A stretch of 64,000 nucleotides of DNA, taken from positions 4,216,001-4,280,000 of the forward strand of contig NZ_JAODOQ010000001.1 of assembly GCF_025398315.1 (NCBI RefSeq), read 5' to 3'. Under the pieces are notes generated by a model, which worked only from the letters and a program-made list of their open reading frames with translations, was not told where the DNA came from and made no database searches. How positions within the stretch are numbered: position 1 is the stretch's first letter; every line of letters begins with the position of its first letter. Position numbers and translations under genes: made by a program. This document shows, piece by piece, positions 39,255-49,325 of the stretch. Origin of the DNA: Shewanella phaeophyticola. Lineage in GTDB: Bacteria; Pseudomonadota; Gammaproteobacteria; Enterobacterales; Shewanellaceae.

Positions 39255-40643
39255 TTAAGAAGACAAAGTTCTAATCAAGTTAGCGTAATCTTCTTTAATG
39301 TCATGACTTTCTTCTCGCAGTTGCGCAATTTTACGACAAGCGTGTAATACCGTTGTATGGTCACGACCACCAAAAGCATCGCCAATTTCAGGCAAACTTT
39401 GGTTAGTGAGTTCTTTAGATAGCGCCATCGCCACTTGTCGTGGTCTTGCCACACTACGTGAACGACGTTTAGACAGCATATCTGCCATTTTTATTTTGTA
39501 GTATTCAGCAACCGTCTTCTGAATATTGTCTATAGTGACTAATTTTTCTTGCAGTGCCAAGAGGTCACGTAATGCTTCACGCACAAAATCAATAGTAATT
39601 GGACGACCTGTGAAGTTAGCGTTAGCAATAACGCGGTTTAATGCGCCTTCAAGCTCGCGAACGTTTGAACGTAAACGCTTAGCAATAAAAAAGGCCACTT
39701 CATCAGGCAGGTTAATACCACTCTCTTGTGCTTTACGCATTAAAATCGCCACGCGGGTTTCTAATTCAGGAGGCTCAATGGCAACCGTTAACCCCCAACC
39801 AAAGCGCGATTTTAAGCGATCTTCTACCCCGTCGATCTCTTTAGGATAACGGTCTGAAGTTAAAATAATTTGGTGATTACCTTCTAATAATGCATTGAAG
39901 GTATGAAAAAATTCTTCTTGAGAACGATCTTTGTTGGCAAAAAATTGAATGTCATCAATAAACAGGGCATCGACACTGCGGTAATAACGCTTAAATTCTT
40001 CAATGGCATTATTTTGTAAGGCTTTGACCATGTCCTGTACAAAACGCTCAGAATGCATATACACCACTTTAGCATTAGGGTTATTTTTAATGATCCCATT
40101 ACCAACTGCATGCAATAAATGGGTTTTACCTAAACCAGTGCCACCATATAAAAATAATGGGTTATAAGCGCCACCTGGGTTTTCAGACACCTGTAATGCT
40201 GCAGCTTTACCAAGTTGGTTTGACTTACCCTCAACAAAGTTATCAAACTGATAAGTCGGATTAATGTTACTACGATGATTCGCATTAACAATCGGCTCAG
40301 CCTGGGTATTAAATGACGTTGTACCAACTTGAGCACGCGTTTGGTTACTCACAGGCTTTGCGGCTACTGGGGCTGCTGGAGCAACAGGACGTGCAGACGG
40401 GCGGCTACCGATATCAAAACGCAACTTAGGTGCATCACTGCCCATTTGTTCAGTGAAAAATTGATTAATGATATTAATGTATTTATCGCGTACCCAATCG
40501 AGTACAAAACGATTTGGCGCATACAAAACCAGAGTATCACCATCCATTTCAGCTTGTAACGGACGGATCCACATACTGAACTGCTGGGCTGATAACTCAT
40601 CTTGCAGTCTGCCGATACATTGTTGCCAAAGTGAAACCGCCAC
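39255..40643 (-). CDS. dnaA: Chromosomal replication initiator DnaA
   Basis: A 462-aa AAA+ initiator. N-terminal DnaB-interacting domain I (WQQCIGRLQDELSAQQFSMW), Walker A YGGTGLGKTHLL, Walker B LFIDDIQFF, and domain IV with the DnaA-box signature FGGRDHTTVLHACRKI. It binds the TTATCCACA boxes seen upstream of it and at oriC (49373-49487). Its frame is intact. It is divergent from rpmH. Confidence 0.98.
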   Translation of the reverse strand: MAVSLWQQCIGRLQDELSAQQFSMWIRPLQAEMDGDTLVLYAPNRFVLDWVRDKYINIINQFFTEQMGSDAPKLRFDIGSRPSARPVAPAAPVAAKPVSNQTRAQVGTTSFNTQAEPIVNANHRSNINPTYQFDNFVEGKSNQLGKAAALQVSENPGGAYNPLFLYGGTGLGKTHLLHAVGNGIIKNNPNAKVVYMHSERFVQDMVKALQNNAIEEFKRYYRSVDALFIDDIQFFANKDRSQEEFFHTFNALLEGNHQIILTSDRYPKEIDGVEDRLKSRFGWGLTVAIEPPELETRVAILMRKAQESGINLPDEVAFFIAKRLRSNVRELEGALNRVIANANFTGRPITIDFVREALRDLLALQEKLVTIDNIQKTVAEYYKIKMADMLSKRRSRSVARPRQVAMALSKELTNQSLPEIGDAFGGRDHTTVLHACRKIAQLREESHDIKEDYANLIRTLSS

Positions 40644-41088
40644 TTATTTATCCCCAAATATCTTTAGTCAAAGGAGGTGTATTCTATAGGGAGATCACAA
40701 TGATCGCTATCCTTAAAAACAGATTTATCCCCAGCGGGATCATTCTATGTGGATATCTGGGATCATGAAAGATCAAAATCGATCCATTAATTGTAAATTT
40801 GATGCAAATCCCGCTTTATTAACCGATCCACATTGATCTATAATACGCAACCTTTGATCTATGAAAACAAGCAAAGATCCACAAGATGTAGTGTCTGTAC
40901 ACAGACTTATCCACATTTTCTGGTACTTTTAAGCTTTCTCCATCAAAGAAAGATTGGCAGAAATTCATCATATAACCACTTTCGTTATTGACGATAGTAA
41001 TTAAAGTGATTACAATTCGGCCTCTTTTTTGCCCTTACCTCTAATGTTGGAGATAAGGTAAATTCACTAACAAAGACGGATTGCCATC
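40644..41088. promoter_or_regulatory. dnaA-rpmH intergenic control region with DnaA box and GATC cluster
   Basis: A 445-bp gap between divergent dnaA and rpmH. It holds a perfect DnaA box TTATCCACA at 40917-40925, near-boxes TTATCCCCA (40725-40733) and TGTGGATAT (40748-40756), and ten GATC sites between 40693 and 40879. This is the pattern of a SeqA- and DnaA-controlled dnaA promoter, or of a secondary origin-like region. The rpmH-rnpA promoter must also lie here, near 40980-41060. Confidence 0.75.
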
Positions 41089-41226
41089 ATGAGTAAACGT
41101 ACTTTTCAACCTAGCAACCTGAAGCGCAAGCGTTCTCACGGCTTCCGCGCTCGTATGGCCACTGTAGGCGGCCGTAAGGTGCTTGCACGTCGTCGTGCGA
41201 AAGGTCGCGCTCGTTTATCTGCATAA
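41089..41226 (+). CDS. rpmH: 50S ribosomal protein L34
   Basis: A 45-aa highly basic ribosomal protein starting [19 protein letters not shown] and ending KGRARLSA, the standard gammaproteobacterial L34. It is first of the rpmH-rnpA-yidD-yidC cluster. Confidence 0.97.
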
Positions 41227-41238
41227 GTAGATAACTAG

Positions 41239-41595
41239 GTGACTAGCTATACCTTTACGCGGGAGTTACGTTTGTTAACTCCCGCGCAATTTAAATCTGT
41301 ATTCTCCAATCCAATCAAAGCATCCTCTGCTGAAATAACTCTGCTCGCGATTCCAAATTCTGAGCAACATCCTCGTTTAGGATTAACTGTGGCCAAACGT
41401 TTTGTAAAACGTGCTAACCAACGTAATCGCATTAAACGCGTGATAAGAGATAATTTTCGTTTACATCAACACGACATCCCTAACCTTGATATCGTAGTAT
41501 TAGTCAGAAATGGCGTGATGGAAATGGAAAATGCAGAACTACACAAATTGATAGAAAAGCTATGGCGAAAACTCAGTCGCCGTTACAATGGCTAG
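41239..41595 (+). CDS. rnpA: Ribonuclease P protein component
   Basis: A 118-aa basic protein subunit that helps the RNase P RNA mature tRNA 5' ends. The RNR signature is present in KRANQRNRIKRVIRD. A GTG start lies 12 bp after rpmH. It overlaps yidD by 34 bp. Confidence 0.95.
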   Translation: MTSYTFTRELRLLTPAQFKSVFSNPIKASSAEITLLAIPNSEQHPRLGLTVAKRFVKRANQRNRIKRVIRDNFRLHQHDIPNLDIVVLVRNGVMEMENAELHKLIEKLWRKLSRRYNG

Positions 41596-41816
41596 CAACT
41601 ACGGTTATCCGTGGTTATCAAATTTTTATAAGCCCTTTACTGGGACCTAAGTGTCGGTTCGATCCAACTTGTTCTTATTATGCGATTGAAGCAATAAAAA
41701 CGCACGGAACAGTGAAAGGTAGTTGGTTTGCAATCAAACGCATATTAAAATGTCACCCTTTACATCCCGGCGGTAGTGATCCCGTCCCCCCTAAAAATGA
41801 CAGGTGTAATAAATAG
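41562..41816 (+). CDS. yidD: Membrane protein insertion efficiency factor YidD
   Basis: An 84-aa small protein that aids YidC-dependent insertion. It has an amphipathic N-terminal helix and the conserved KCRFDPTCSYYAIEAI and KCHPLHPGGSDPVP segments. Overlap with rnpA and a 3-bp gap to yidC show a tight operon. Confidence 0.95.
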   Translation: MAKTQSPLQWLATTVIRGYQIFISPLLGPKCRFDPTCSYYAIEAIKTHGTVKGSWFAIKRILKCHPLHPGGSDPVPPKNDRCNK

Positions 41817-41819
41817 GCT

Positions 41820-43448
41820 ATGGAATCTCAACGCAATATATTGCTAATCGGTTTGCTGTTTGTCAGCTATCTAATGTGGACACAGTGGCAAACAGATAAA
41901 GCACCACAACCGGTAGCACAACAAACTGTTACCCAAACAAACGCAGCGACAATTAACGGCGCAGACGTTCCTGAAGCAGACTCAACTGGTATGCCAGTTG
42001 ATATGCCTGCAACCAAGAACTTAATTACTGTTAAAACGGATCAGCTTGATATCAAAATCAGCCCTGTTGGTGGTGACATCGTTTATGCCGCATTGGTTGC
42101 GCATAAGGTTGAGATTGATAAAGATGACCCTTTTGTCATTCTTGAACAAACCAACGACCACACTTATATCGCACAAAGTGGTTTAATCGGTCGTGACGGC
42201 ATTGATAGTAGTGCTAAAGGTCGTGCCGCCTTTGCCGCGCAAAATACATCTTATGCATTAGCAGACGGTCAAGACACATTATCAGTGCCATTAACCTTTA
42301 CTGCAGACAACGGTGTCACTTACGTAAAAACCTTTACGTTTACCCGTGGTCAATATGATGTTGGCGTTGATTACAATATTAGCAACACTTCAGATACTGC
42401 ATTACAAGTGCAAATGTATGGTCAAATTAAACAATCCATCAAAGAATCTGAAAGTAGCATGATGATGCCAACCTATCGTGGTGCGGCATTCTCAACTCAA
42501 GATACTCGCTACGAAAAATATGACTTTGAAGACATGGCAGACAAAAACCTAGGTAAAGTAACACTAGGTGGTTGGGCTGCAATGCTACAGCACTACTTCG
42601 TATCAGCTTGGGTTCCGCCTGCAACTGACTCAAACACCATTTTCTCAAGTGTGAGTGCTGGTGGTTTAGCTAACATCGGTTTTCGTGGCGCGTTATATGA
42701 TATCGCACCTGGCACAACACAAAAAATTAGTTCACAATTTTATGTTGGCTCTAAAAACCAAAAAGCCCTTTCTGCTATCTCAGAAACCTTAAACCTAGTG
42801 GTTGATTATGGTTTCTTATGGTGGTTAGCAATACCTATTCACTGGTTATTGATGTTCTATCAATCATTTGTGGGTAACTGGGGTATGGCAATTATTTTAA
42901 TCACCTTAACGGTACGTGGTTTGTTATATCCATTGACTAAAGCGCAATATAGTTCAATGGCTAAAATGCGTAACCTACAGCCAAAATTAGCTGAGATGAA
43001 AGAGCGTTTTGGTGATGACCGTCAAAAGATGGGTCAGGCCATGATGGAACTGTACAAAAAAGAGAAAGTAAACCCAATGGGTGGCTGCTTACCTATTTTG
43101 TTACAGATGCCAATCTTCATCGCATTGTACTGGGTATTACTTGAAAGCTATGAGCTACGCCACGCGCCGTTCATGCTATGGATTGATGACTTATCAGTAC
43201 AAGATCCATACTACGTATTACCATTGCTAATGGGTGTATCGATGTTCTTGATGCAGAAAATGCAGCCAATGGCACCGACCATGGACCCAATGCAAGTTAA
43301 AATGATGCAGTGGATGCCAGTTATCTTTACGGTATTCTTCTTATGGTTCCCAGCAGGTCTAGTACTTTACTGGTTAGTCGGTAACTTAGTGGCGATTACC
43401 CAACAAAAGATTATTTATGCCGGTTTAGAGAAAAAAGGCTTAAAATAA
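41820..43448 (+). CDS. yidC: Membrane protein insertase YidC
   Basis: A 542-aa inner-membrane insertase. N-terminal membrane segment ILLIGLLFVSYLMW, a large periplasmic beta-domain (about residues 50-330), then five-helix conserved core with NWGMAIILITLTVRGLLYP, VNPMGGCLPILLQMPIF and FFLWFPAGLVLYWLVGN. It inserts proteins alone or with SecYEG; F0 c-subunit (AtpE here) is a classical client. Its frame is intact. Confidence 0.97.
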   Translation: MESQRNILLIGLLFVSYLMWTQWQTDKAPQPVAQQTVTQTNAATINGADVPEADSTGMPVDMPATKNLITVKTDQLDIKISPVGGDIVYAALVAHKVEIDKDDPFVILEQTNDHTYIAQSGLIGRDGIDSSAKGRAAFAAQNTSYALADGQDTLSVPLTFTADNGVTYVKTFTFTRGQYDVGVDYNISNTSDTALQVQMYGQIKQSIKESESSMMMPTYRGAAFSTQDTRYEKYDFEDMADKNLGKVTLGGWAAMLQHYFVSAWVPPATDSNTIFSSVSAGGLANIGFRGALYDIAPGTTQKISSQFYVGSKNQKALSAISETLNLVVDYGFLWWLAIPIHWLLMFYQSFVGNWGMAIILITLTVRGLLYPLTKAQYSSMAKMRNLQPKLAEMKERFGDDRQKMGQAMMELYKKEKVNPMGGCLPILLQMPIFIALYWVLLESYELRHAPFMLWIDDLSVQDPYYVLPLLMGVSMFLMQKMQPMAPTMDPMQVKMMQWMPVIFTVFFLWFPAGLVLYWLVGNLVAITQQKIIYAGLEKKGLK

Positions 43449-43491
43449 GCCCAAGCTCAACAGTTAACTTATTCAAGAGTTAAATGAATAA

Positions 43492-43518
43492 AAAAGGCGG
43501 CTTAATAGGCCGCCTTTT
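43492..43518 (+). terminator. Rho-independent terminator after yidC
   Basis: AAAAGGCGGC / GCCGCCTTTT stem with a short AT-rich loop, between yidC and mnmE. Confidence 0.82.
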
Positions 43519-43545
43519 CCTTTAATGATTTAGCAGGTATTTACC

Positions 43546-44907
43546 GTGACAACAGACACTATCGTAGCGCAAGCAACAGCACCAGGACGTGGTGGAGTGG
43601 GTATCATTCGTGTATCTGGCGATCTCGCAGCCAATGTAGCCAACGCCATTATTGGTCATGTGCCTAAAACCCGTTACGCCGAATATTGTGATTTTAACAG
43701 TAGTGATGGCCACGTCATTGACCAAGGTATTGCGCTGTTTTTTAAAGGTCCAAACTCATTTACTGGCGAAGATGTGCTAGAGCTACAAGGCCACGGCGGC
43801 CAAATTGTGCTCGATATGCTAATAAAACGCGTCATGGAAGTCGACGGCATTCGTATTGCCAAACCCGGTGAGTTTAGTGAGCAAGCGTTTATGAACGACA
43901 AGCTCGATTTAACTCAAGCTGAAGCGATTGCCGACTTAATTGATGCCACCAGTGAGCAAGCGGCAAAAAGCGCTTTGCAATCACTCCAGGGTGAGTTTTC
44001 AAAAGAAGTTCATGAGCTAGTAGAGCAAGTTACTAACTTGCGTTTATACGTTGAAGCCGCTATTGATTTTCCTGATGAAGAAGTCGACTTTTTATCTGAC
44101 GGTAAAATTGCCAATGCTTTGTACCGGATTATCGACAAACTCACTTCCGTTCAAGCCAGCGCCAAACAAGGTTCAATTATTCGCGAAGGTATGAAAGTCG
44201 TCATTGCAGGGCGTCCTAATGCTGGTAAATCAAGCTTACTCAATGCCCTTGCAGGTAAAGAGTCAGCCATTGTGACAGAAATTGCCGGCACCACCCGTGA
44301 TGTACTGCGTGAGCATATTCACCTTGATGGCATGCCACTGCACATTATTGATACAGCAGGGTTACGTGACACCACAGATACCGTTGAGCAAATTGGTATT
44401 GAACGCGCCTGGGCAGAAATTGCCAGTGCCGATAGAGTGCTGTTTATGGTTGATGGTACGACGACAGATGCCGTTGATCCACATGACATTTGGCTCGACT
44501 TTATTGACCGTTTACCTTCAAGATTGGGGGTAACGGTGGTGCGCAACAAAGCGGATTTAACTGGTGAAACACTCGAAATGTCGCAAGAGCAAGGATACGA
44601 TGTTTACCGTATTTCAGCCAAAACAGGCATGGGAGTTGAAGAGTTGAAACAACACCTTAAGTCGTTAATGGGTTACCAAAGTAACCTAGAAGGCGGCTTT
44701 ATTGCCCGCCGTCGTCACTTAGAAGCATTAGATTTAGCAGCAAGCCATCTACAACTAGGTAAAGAACAGCTTGAAGTGTATCTCGCCGGTGAATTACTGG
44801 CAGAAGAGTTACGTATGTGCCAAATGGCACTGTCAGAAATTACCGGTAAATTCACTTCAGATGACTTGCTTGGCAAAATCTTCAGTTCCTTCTGTATAGG
44901 CAAGTAG
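43546..44907 (+). CDS. mnmE: tRNA modification GTPase MnmE
   Basis: A 453-aa GTPase that with MnmG makes the cmnm5 modification at wobble U34 of tRNAs. The N-terminal folate-binding domain contains APGRGGVGIIRVSG. The G domain has the P-loop GRPNAGKSSLLNAL, switch DTAGLRDT and NKAD. The C-terminal catalytic CIGK tetrapeptide is present. GTG start. Its partner mnmG is at 49782, here separated by four extra genes and mioC. Confidence 0.97.
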   Translation: MTTDTIVAQATAPGRGGVGIIRVSGDLAANVANAIIGHVPKTRYAEYCDFNSSDGHVIDQGIALFFKGPNSFTGEDVLELQGHGGQIVLDMLIKRVMEVDGIRIAKPGEFSEQAFMNDKLDLTQAEAIADLIDATSEQAAKSALQSLQGEFSKEVHELVEQVTNLRLYVEAAIDFPDEEVDFLSDGKIANALYRIIDKLTSVQASAKQGSIIREGMKVVIAGRPNAGKSSLLNALAGKESAIVTEIAGTTRDVLREHIHLDGMPLHIIDTAGLRDTTDTVEQIGIERAWAEIASADRVLFMVDGTTTDAVDPHDIWLDFIDRLPSRLGVTVVRNKADLTGETLEMSQEQGYDVYRISAKTGMGVEELKQHLKSLMGYQSNLEGGFIARRRHLEALDLAASHLQLGKEQLEVYLAGELLAEELRMCQMALSEITGKFTSDDLLGKIFSSFCIGK

Positions 44908-44932
44908 CGTATAGCTCAATAGGAATAAACAC

Positions 44933-45553
44933 ATGACATTGGCTAATCAAATTGTGGTACTCGACTTTGAAACCACAGGTTTATCACCCGACAATGGTGA
45001 CAGAGCCATTGAAATTGGTGCGGTAAAGTTAGTTGATGGCCAAATAGTGGACTCCTTTCAAGAGCTAATAAACCCAGGAAAGCGGGTTAACAGCTTTATT
45101 GAACAATACACAGGTATTAGCAACAACATGCTCAAACATGCGCCATCATCTAAAGAAGTGATGACACAATTTGCCAAGTTTATCGATGGATTTAATTTAG
45201 TCGCGCACAACGCCAGCTTTGATAAAAAGTTCTTAGATGCTGAATTCAAGCATAATAAGCTGCACTACACAGGCCAATTTGCTTGCTCACTGTTGTTATC
45301 TCGTCGCATCAGCCAAAATGCGCCTAATCATCAACTTGGCACGTTAGTGAGTTATCACCAATTGCCAAACGATGGTGTATTTCACCGCGCCTTAGCTGAC
45401 GCCACCATGACCAGCCACCTTTGGTTACATCAACTTGAGATACTGCAACAGCAACTGCCGCAGCATCAGATAACCTTGGATATTATCAATAAAATATCTA
45501 GCTTACCCAAAGCACAAATAAACCGCTATTACCAAACAATGGCTTACCAATAA
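44933..45553 (+). CDS. DEDDh 3'-5' exonuclease (DNA polymerase III epsilon-like)
   Basis: A 206-aa RNase T/DnaQ-fold exonuclease. Exo I is VLDFETTGL (metal Asp and Glu), Exo II is VAHNASFDKKFLD, and Exo III is HRALADATMT with the DEDDh His five residues before the Asp. It lacks the DnaE-binding and DUF extensions of true DnaQ, so it may act in repair or RNA turnover. It starts 25 bp after mnmE on the same strand and may be co-transcribed. Confidence 0.85.
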   Translation: MTLANQIVVLDFETTGLSPDNGDRAIEIGAVKLVDGQIVDSFQELINPGKRVNSFIEQYTGISNNMLKHAPSSKEVMTQFAKFIDGFNLVAHNASFDKKFLDAEFKHNKLHYTGQFACSLLLSRRISQNAPNHQLGTLVSYHQLPNDGVFHRALADATMTSHLWLHQLEILQQQLPQHQITLDIINKISSLPKAQINRYYQTMAYQ

Positions 45554-45554
45554 G

Positions 45555-46421
45555 CTAAAGCTCTTGTGATAATTTATCCACTAACAATCGCACTTTGGGT
45601 GACAAATGGCGGTTGTGTGGGTACAAGACCCAAATACCTTCTTTTGGTTGTTGGTAAGGTGCTAATAACACCACAAGCTGCCCTGCTTCAATTGCGTCAT
45701 TAACGTAATAACCGGGCAATTGCACAATCCCCAACCCCTTAATTGCTGCAGATAATAAACTTAAGCCACTGCTGCAACTCAACGAACCACTCACTTTAAC
45801 GGCTTTAGACTTGCCCTGATCGATAAAATTCCAATGAGATTGGCTGCCAATTAAACAATTATGTTGGCTCAGTTCCGACAAGGTATAAGGTGTACCAAAC
45901 TGAGCAATATAGCTTGGTGCAGCACACACATATTGACTGCGATGGGTTAAGCGTTTGGCCATCATTGATGAGTTAGTTAACCGTCCTAGCCTAATGGCTA
46001 AATCAAAACCACCTTCTATTAAATCAAGCTGGCGATTAGTTAACTCGCACACCACTTCAATATCGCGATATTGCTGCATAAAATCAATAACAATCGGCAT
46101 GACAAAATTTTCACCATAGGTAACAGGCGCTGTCATCCTAATTAAGCCTTGAGGTTTATCTTTTAAACTCGAAATGGCTCGCTCAGCTTCATCAAGACTG
46201 TCGAGCACTTGGCGACAATGTTGATAATAAACCGAGCCTTCTTCAGTTAACGACACTTTACGGGTGGTACGGTAAAACAATTTAGTGTTTAAACGGTTTT
46301 CTAATTGGCTGACCTGCCGGCTCACTTGTGCCGTCGAAATACTTAACCGCTTTCCCGCCGCAGTAAAACTGTCGGTTTCTGCTACCGCAACAAACTCAAA
46401 AATTCCTTCCCACTGCATCAT
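45555..46421 (-). CDS. LysR-family transcriptional regulator
   Basis: A 288-aa LTTR. N-terminal winged helix-turn-helix (FTAAGKRLSISTAQVSRQV, residues about 18-36) is followed by a substrate-binding periplasmic-binding-like domain. It is divergent from the glutathione-dependent formaldehyde dehydrogenase gene, whose shared 139-bp upstream region has two dyads, so it probably controls frmA-fghA and itself. The inducer is unknown. Confidence 0.88.
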   Translation of the reverse strand: MMQWEGIFEFVAVAETDSFTAAGKRLSISTAQVSRQVSQLENRLNTKLFYRTTRKVSLTEEGSVYYQHCRQVLDSLDEAERAISSLKDKPQGLIRMTAPVTYGENFVMPIVIDFMQQYRDIEVVCELTNRQLDLIEGGFDLAIRLGRLTNSSMMAKRLTHRSQYVCAAPSYIAQFGTPYTLSELSQHNCLIGSQSHWNFIDQGKSKAVKVSGSLSCSSGLSLLSAAIKGLGIVQLPGYYVNDAIEAGQLVVLLAPYQQPKEGIWVLYPHNRHLSPKVRLLVDKLSQEL

Positions 46422-46460
46422 TATTACATTCTCGTAAAAGTCATTTACAAAACTAGCTTA

Positions 46461-46512
46461 TTATCATTTTATGATAAACAAATATAATGAATAAATACAC
46501 TACACTGTAGTG
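46461..46512. promoter_or_regulatory. Candidate LysR operator dyads upstream of frmA
   Basis: TTATCATTTTATGATAA (46461-46477) is a perfect 7-3-7 palindrome and CACTACACTGTAGTG (46498-46512) a second dyad. They lie in the divergent region between the LysR gene and frmA. LTTRs typically bind two such sites, so these are good candidates by position and symmetry. Confidence 0.45.
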
Positions 46513-46560
46513 ATGTTTATCATCCATATTTCATGGTGTTTACGTTTAAGGAAGCTATCT

Positions 46561-47690
46561 ATGTCAGCACAATTTATTAAATCAAAAGCCGCAATTGCTT
46601 GGGAATCAGGCCAACCATTATCGGTTGAAGAAGTCGATGTTATGTACCCAAAAGCTGGTGAAGTTATGGTACGTATTGTCGCATCGGGTGTATGTCATAC
46701 CGATGCATTTACATTATCTGGCGATGATCCTGAAGGCGTATTCCCAGCAATTCTTGGCCATGAAGGTGGCGGGATTGTTCATATGGTTGGCGAAGGCGTT
46801 ACCAGTGTAAAAGTCGGCGACCATGTCATTCCGTTATACACAGCAGAATGCGGTGTATGTAAGTTCTGTACTTCTGGCAAAACCAACTTATGTAGCGCAG
46901 TACGAGCTACACAAGGTAAAGGCTTAATGCCAGACGGTACTACGCGTTTCTTTAAAGATGGTGAACCTATTTTCCACTACATGGGTTGTTCAACCTTTTC
47001 TGAATACACAGTATTACCCGAAATTTCACTGGCAAAAGTCAGTAAAGACGCACCATTAGAAGAAGTGTGCTTATTAGGTTGTGGTGTCACTACCGGTATG
47101 GGCGCTGTGCTAAAAACAGCTAAAGTACAAAAAGGCGATACTGTTGCCATATTTGGTTTAGGCGGCATTGGTTTATCGGCCATTATTGGCGCCACTATGG
47201 CTGGAGCAAGCCGAATTATTGGTATCGACTTAAACGAATCTAAATTTGAACTCGCTAAAAAACTAGGGGCAACAGACTGCATTAACCCTAAAGACTTCGA
47301 TAAGCCAATTCAGGACGTCATTGTTGAAATGACCGATGGTGGCGTTGATTTCTCATTCGAATGTATCGGTAACGTTAACGTGATGCGCAGTGCATTAGAA
47401 TGTTGTCACAAAGGCTGGGGCGAATCAGTGATTATTGGTGTAGCAGGTGCTGGCCAAGAAATTTCAACTCGTCCATTCCAATTAGTGACCGGCCGTGTAT
47501 GGCGTGGCAGTGCATTTGGTGGCGTTAAAGGTCGCAGTGAATTACCAGGAATTGTTGAACAATACTTAGCAGGCGAGTTTAAGTTAGACCACTTTATTAC
47601 CCACACAATGGCCTTGAAGGGATTAACGATGCATTTGATTTAATGCATAAAGGCGAAAGTATTCGCAGCGTTATCCACTTTGATAAATAA
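46561..47690 (+). CDS. frmA: S-(hydroxymethyl)glutathione dehydrogenase, class III ADH (3' frameshift)
   Basis: Zinc alcohol dehydrogenase that oxidises S-hydroxymethylglutathione (formaldehyde detoxification) and reduces S-nitrosoglutathione. The catalytic zinc site includes GVCHTDAFT and GHEGGGIV. The structural zinc cysteines are in CGVCKFCTSGKTNLC. The NAD loop is FGLGGIGLS. The frame breaks at 47609-47616: ACAATGGCCTTG is read and ACAATGGGCCTTG restores HTMGLEGINDAFDLMH, giving 376 aa. Start at 46561 after AAGGA. It is paired with fghA. Confidence 0.93.
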
Positions 47691-47719
47691 GTCTATAAGC
47701 TGATCTTAAGTTAAATAAT

Positions 47720-47746
47720 AATGCAGTTAATTTTATTAACTGCATT
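47720..47746 (+). terminator. Hairpin between frmA and fghA
   Basis: ATGCAGTTAAT / ATTAACTGCAT stem with a T-rich loop and tail. It may be a partial terminator or an mRNA-stabilising hairpin between the two genes. Confidence 0.45.
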
Positions 47747-47765
47747 TATTGTATAAGGACCCATC

Positions 47766-48611
47766 ATGACCATTGAAAATATCAGCAGCACCAAAGCATT
47801 TGGTGGTTGGCATAAACAATATCATCATCAGTCAACGGCGCTCAATTGCACGATGCGTTTTGCCATTTACTTACCGCCACAAGCTGAACAGCAAAATGTG
47901 CCCGTATTGTATTGGTTATCAGGGCTCACCTGCACTGACGAAAACTTTATGCAAAAAGCAGGCGCACAGCGCATTGCTGCAGAGCTTGGAATCGCCATTG
48001 TCGCACCAGACACTAGCCCGCGTGGTGAAGGGGTTGCCGACGATAAAGACGGTGCATATGACTTTGGTTTAGGCGCAGGATTTTATCTCAATGCCACCAA
48101 ACCACCTTTCGATCAGCATTATAAAATGTATGATTATGTGGTGTCTGAGCTGCCAGCAATCGTTGAAGCGCATTTCCCGGTAACTAACCAACGTAGCATT
48201 AGTGGTCACTCAATGGGCGGCCATGGTGCACTGACCATTGCATTGAAGAATCCAAAGCAATTTAACAGTGTTTCAGCATTTAGCCCTATTTGTAATCCAA
48301 TGGATTGCCCATGGGGAATTAAAGCATTTCGTGGTTATTTAGGTGAAGATCAACAACAATGGCAACAATATGATAGTTGTAAGTTGATGCAAAATAGCCA
48401 ACAATTTATCCCCGCACTGGTGGATATTGGCACCAATGACAACTTTTTAGATGAGCAATTAAAACCTCATACATTAGAAAAAATCGCACAACAAAAGGGC
48501 TATCCTCTCGAGTTAAGAATGCAGCCTGGATATGACCATAGCTACTATTTTATCTCGACGTTTATTGAACAGCATCTGCGATTTCATGCTAAATTTTTAA
48601 AGATAAACTAA
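47766..48611 (+). CDS. fghA: S-formylglutathione hydrolase
   Basis: A 281-aa esterase D family enzyme that hydrolyses S-formylglutathione to formate and glutathione, the step after FrmA. The nucleophile is in SISGHSMGGHGALT, with acid in DNFLDEQLK and His in GYDHSYYFI. The oxyanion region WLSGLTCTDENFMQKAG is conserved. It forms the detoxification pair with frmA. Confidence 0.94.
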   Translation: MTIENISSTKAFGGWHKQYHHQSTALNCTMRFAIYLPPQAEQQNVPVLYWLSGLTCTDENFMQKAGAQRIAAELGIAIVAPDTSPRGEGVADDKDGAYDFGLGAGFYLNATKPPFDQHYKMYDYVVSELPAIVEAHFPVTNQRSISGHSMGGHGALTIALKNPKQFNSVSAFSPICNPMDCPWGIKAFRGYLGEDQQQWQQYDSCKLMQNSQQFIPALVDIGTNDNFLDEQLKPHTLEKIAQQKGYPLELRMQPGYDHSYYFISTFIEQHLRFHAKFLKIN

Positions 48612-48686
48612 CACTGAGATGACTTTTACAAGGATTTAGCGATAACAAGACTAGCTAAAGCGATTATCACTAGCTAATAATGACCC

Positions 48687-48715
48687 AAAACGAGCCTTTT
48701 ATGGCTCGTTTTTTT
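48687..48715 (+). terminator. Rho-independent terminator after fghA
   Basis: AAAACGAGCC / GGCTCGTTTTTTT stem with a 6-nt loop and long T run. Confidence 0.86.
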
Positions 48716-48869
48716 ATTGCTAAAAAATATTACTGAGATAGCACGACCAAATGAACTGCTTATTTGGTCTTAAAAAGTGGAAATAAGCCAACATAAAGCG
48801 TAATTGAACGAGTAAAATAACCGTAAAGACATAAACCTGACGCTTAACTAGCAGTAATTTGGAGTAGAA

Positions 48870-49320
48870 ATGGCAAATATAGCATTAATAGTGGGTACCA
48901 CATTGGGCAGTTCAGAATACGTTGCAGATGAAATGGCAGAGCAATTAAGCCAATTAAACCACCATTCTGAAGTATTTATAGACCCACAATTAGCACAGTT
49001 AAACGACTTTTCAGTATGGATCATCGTTAGCTCAACCCATGGCGCAGGTGATCTGCCAGACAATATAGTGCCTTTTTATAAACAATTAATGCTAGAAATG
49101 CCTGATCTAAACGGGATCCAACATGCATTATGTGCCATTGGCGACTCAAACTATGACACTTTCTGCTAGCGCACCTGAAAAAATAATAGATCTATTATTA
49201 CAATACGGATCAAACGCTATTGTGGATAAGATCCAAATTGATGTTCAACAAGACCCAGTACCAGAAGAGCCAGCCCTGGCGTGGTTATCGCAATGGCAAG
49301 ATAAAATTAACCAGGCATAA
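48870..49320 (+). CDS. mioC: Flavodoxin MioC (frameshift)
   Basis: A small FMN-binding flavodoxin that in E. coli lies beside oriC and was linked to biotin synthesis. FMN phosphate loop IVGTTLGSSEYVAD and the segment STHGAGDLPDN are clear, as is AIGDSNYDTFC. The frame breaks at 49167-49175: TGCTAGCGCACCTG is read where a form such as TGCCAGGGGCCTG restores CQGPEKIIDLL. The corrected length is about 149 aa. Transcription runs into oriC. Confidence 0.9.
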
Positions 49321-49325
49321 AATAC

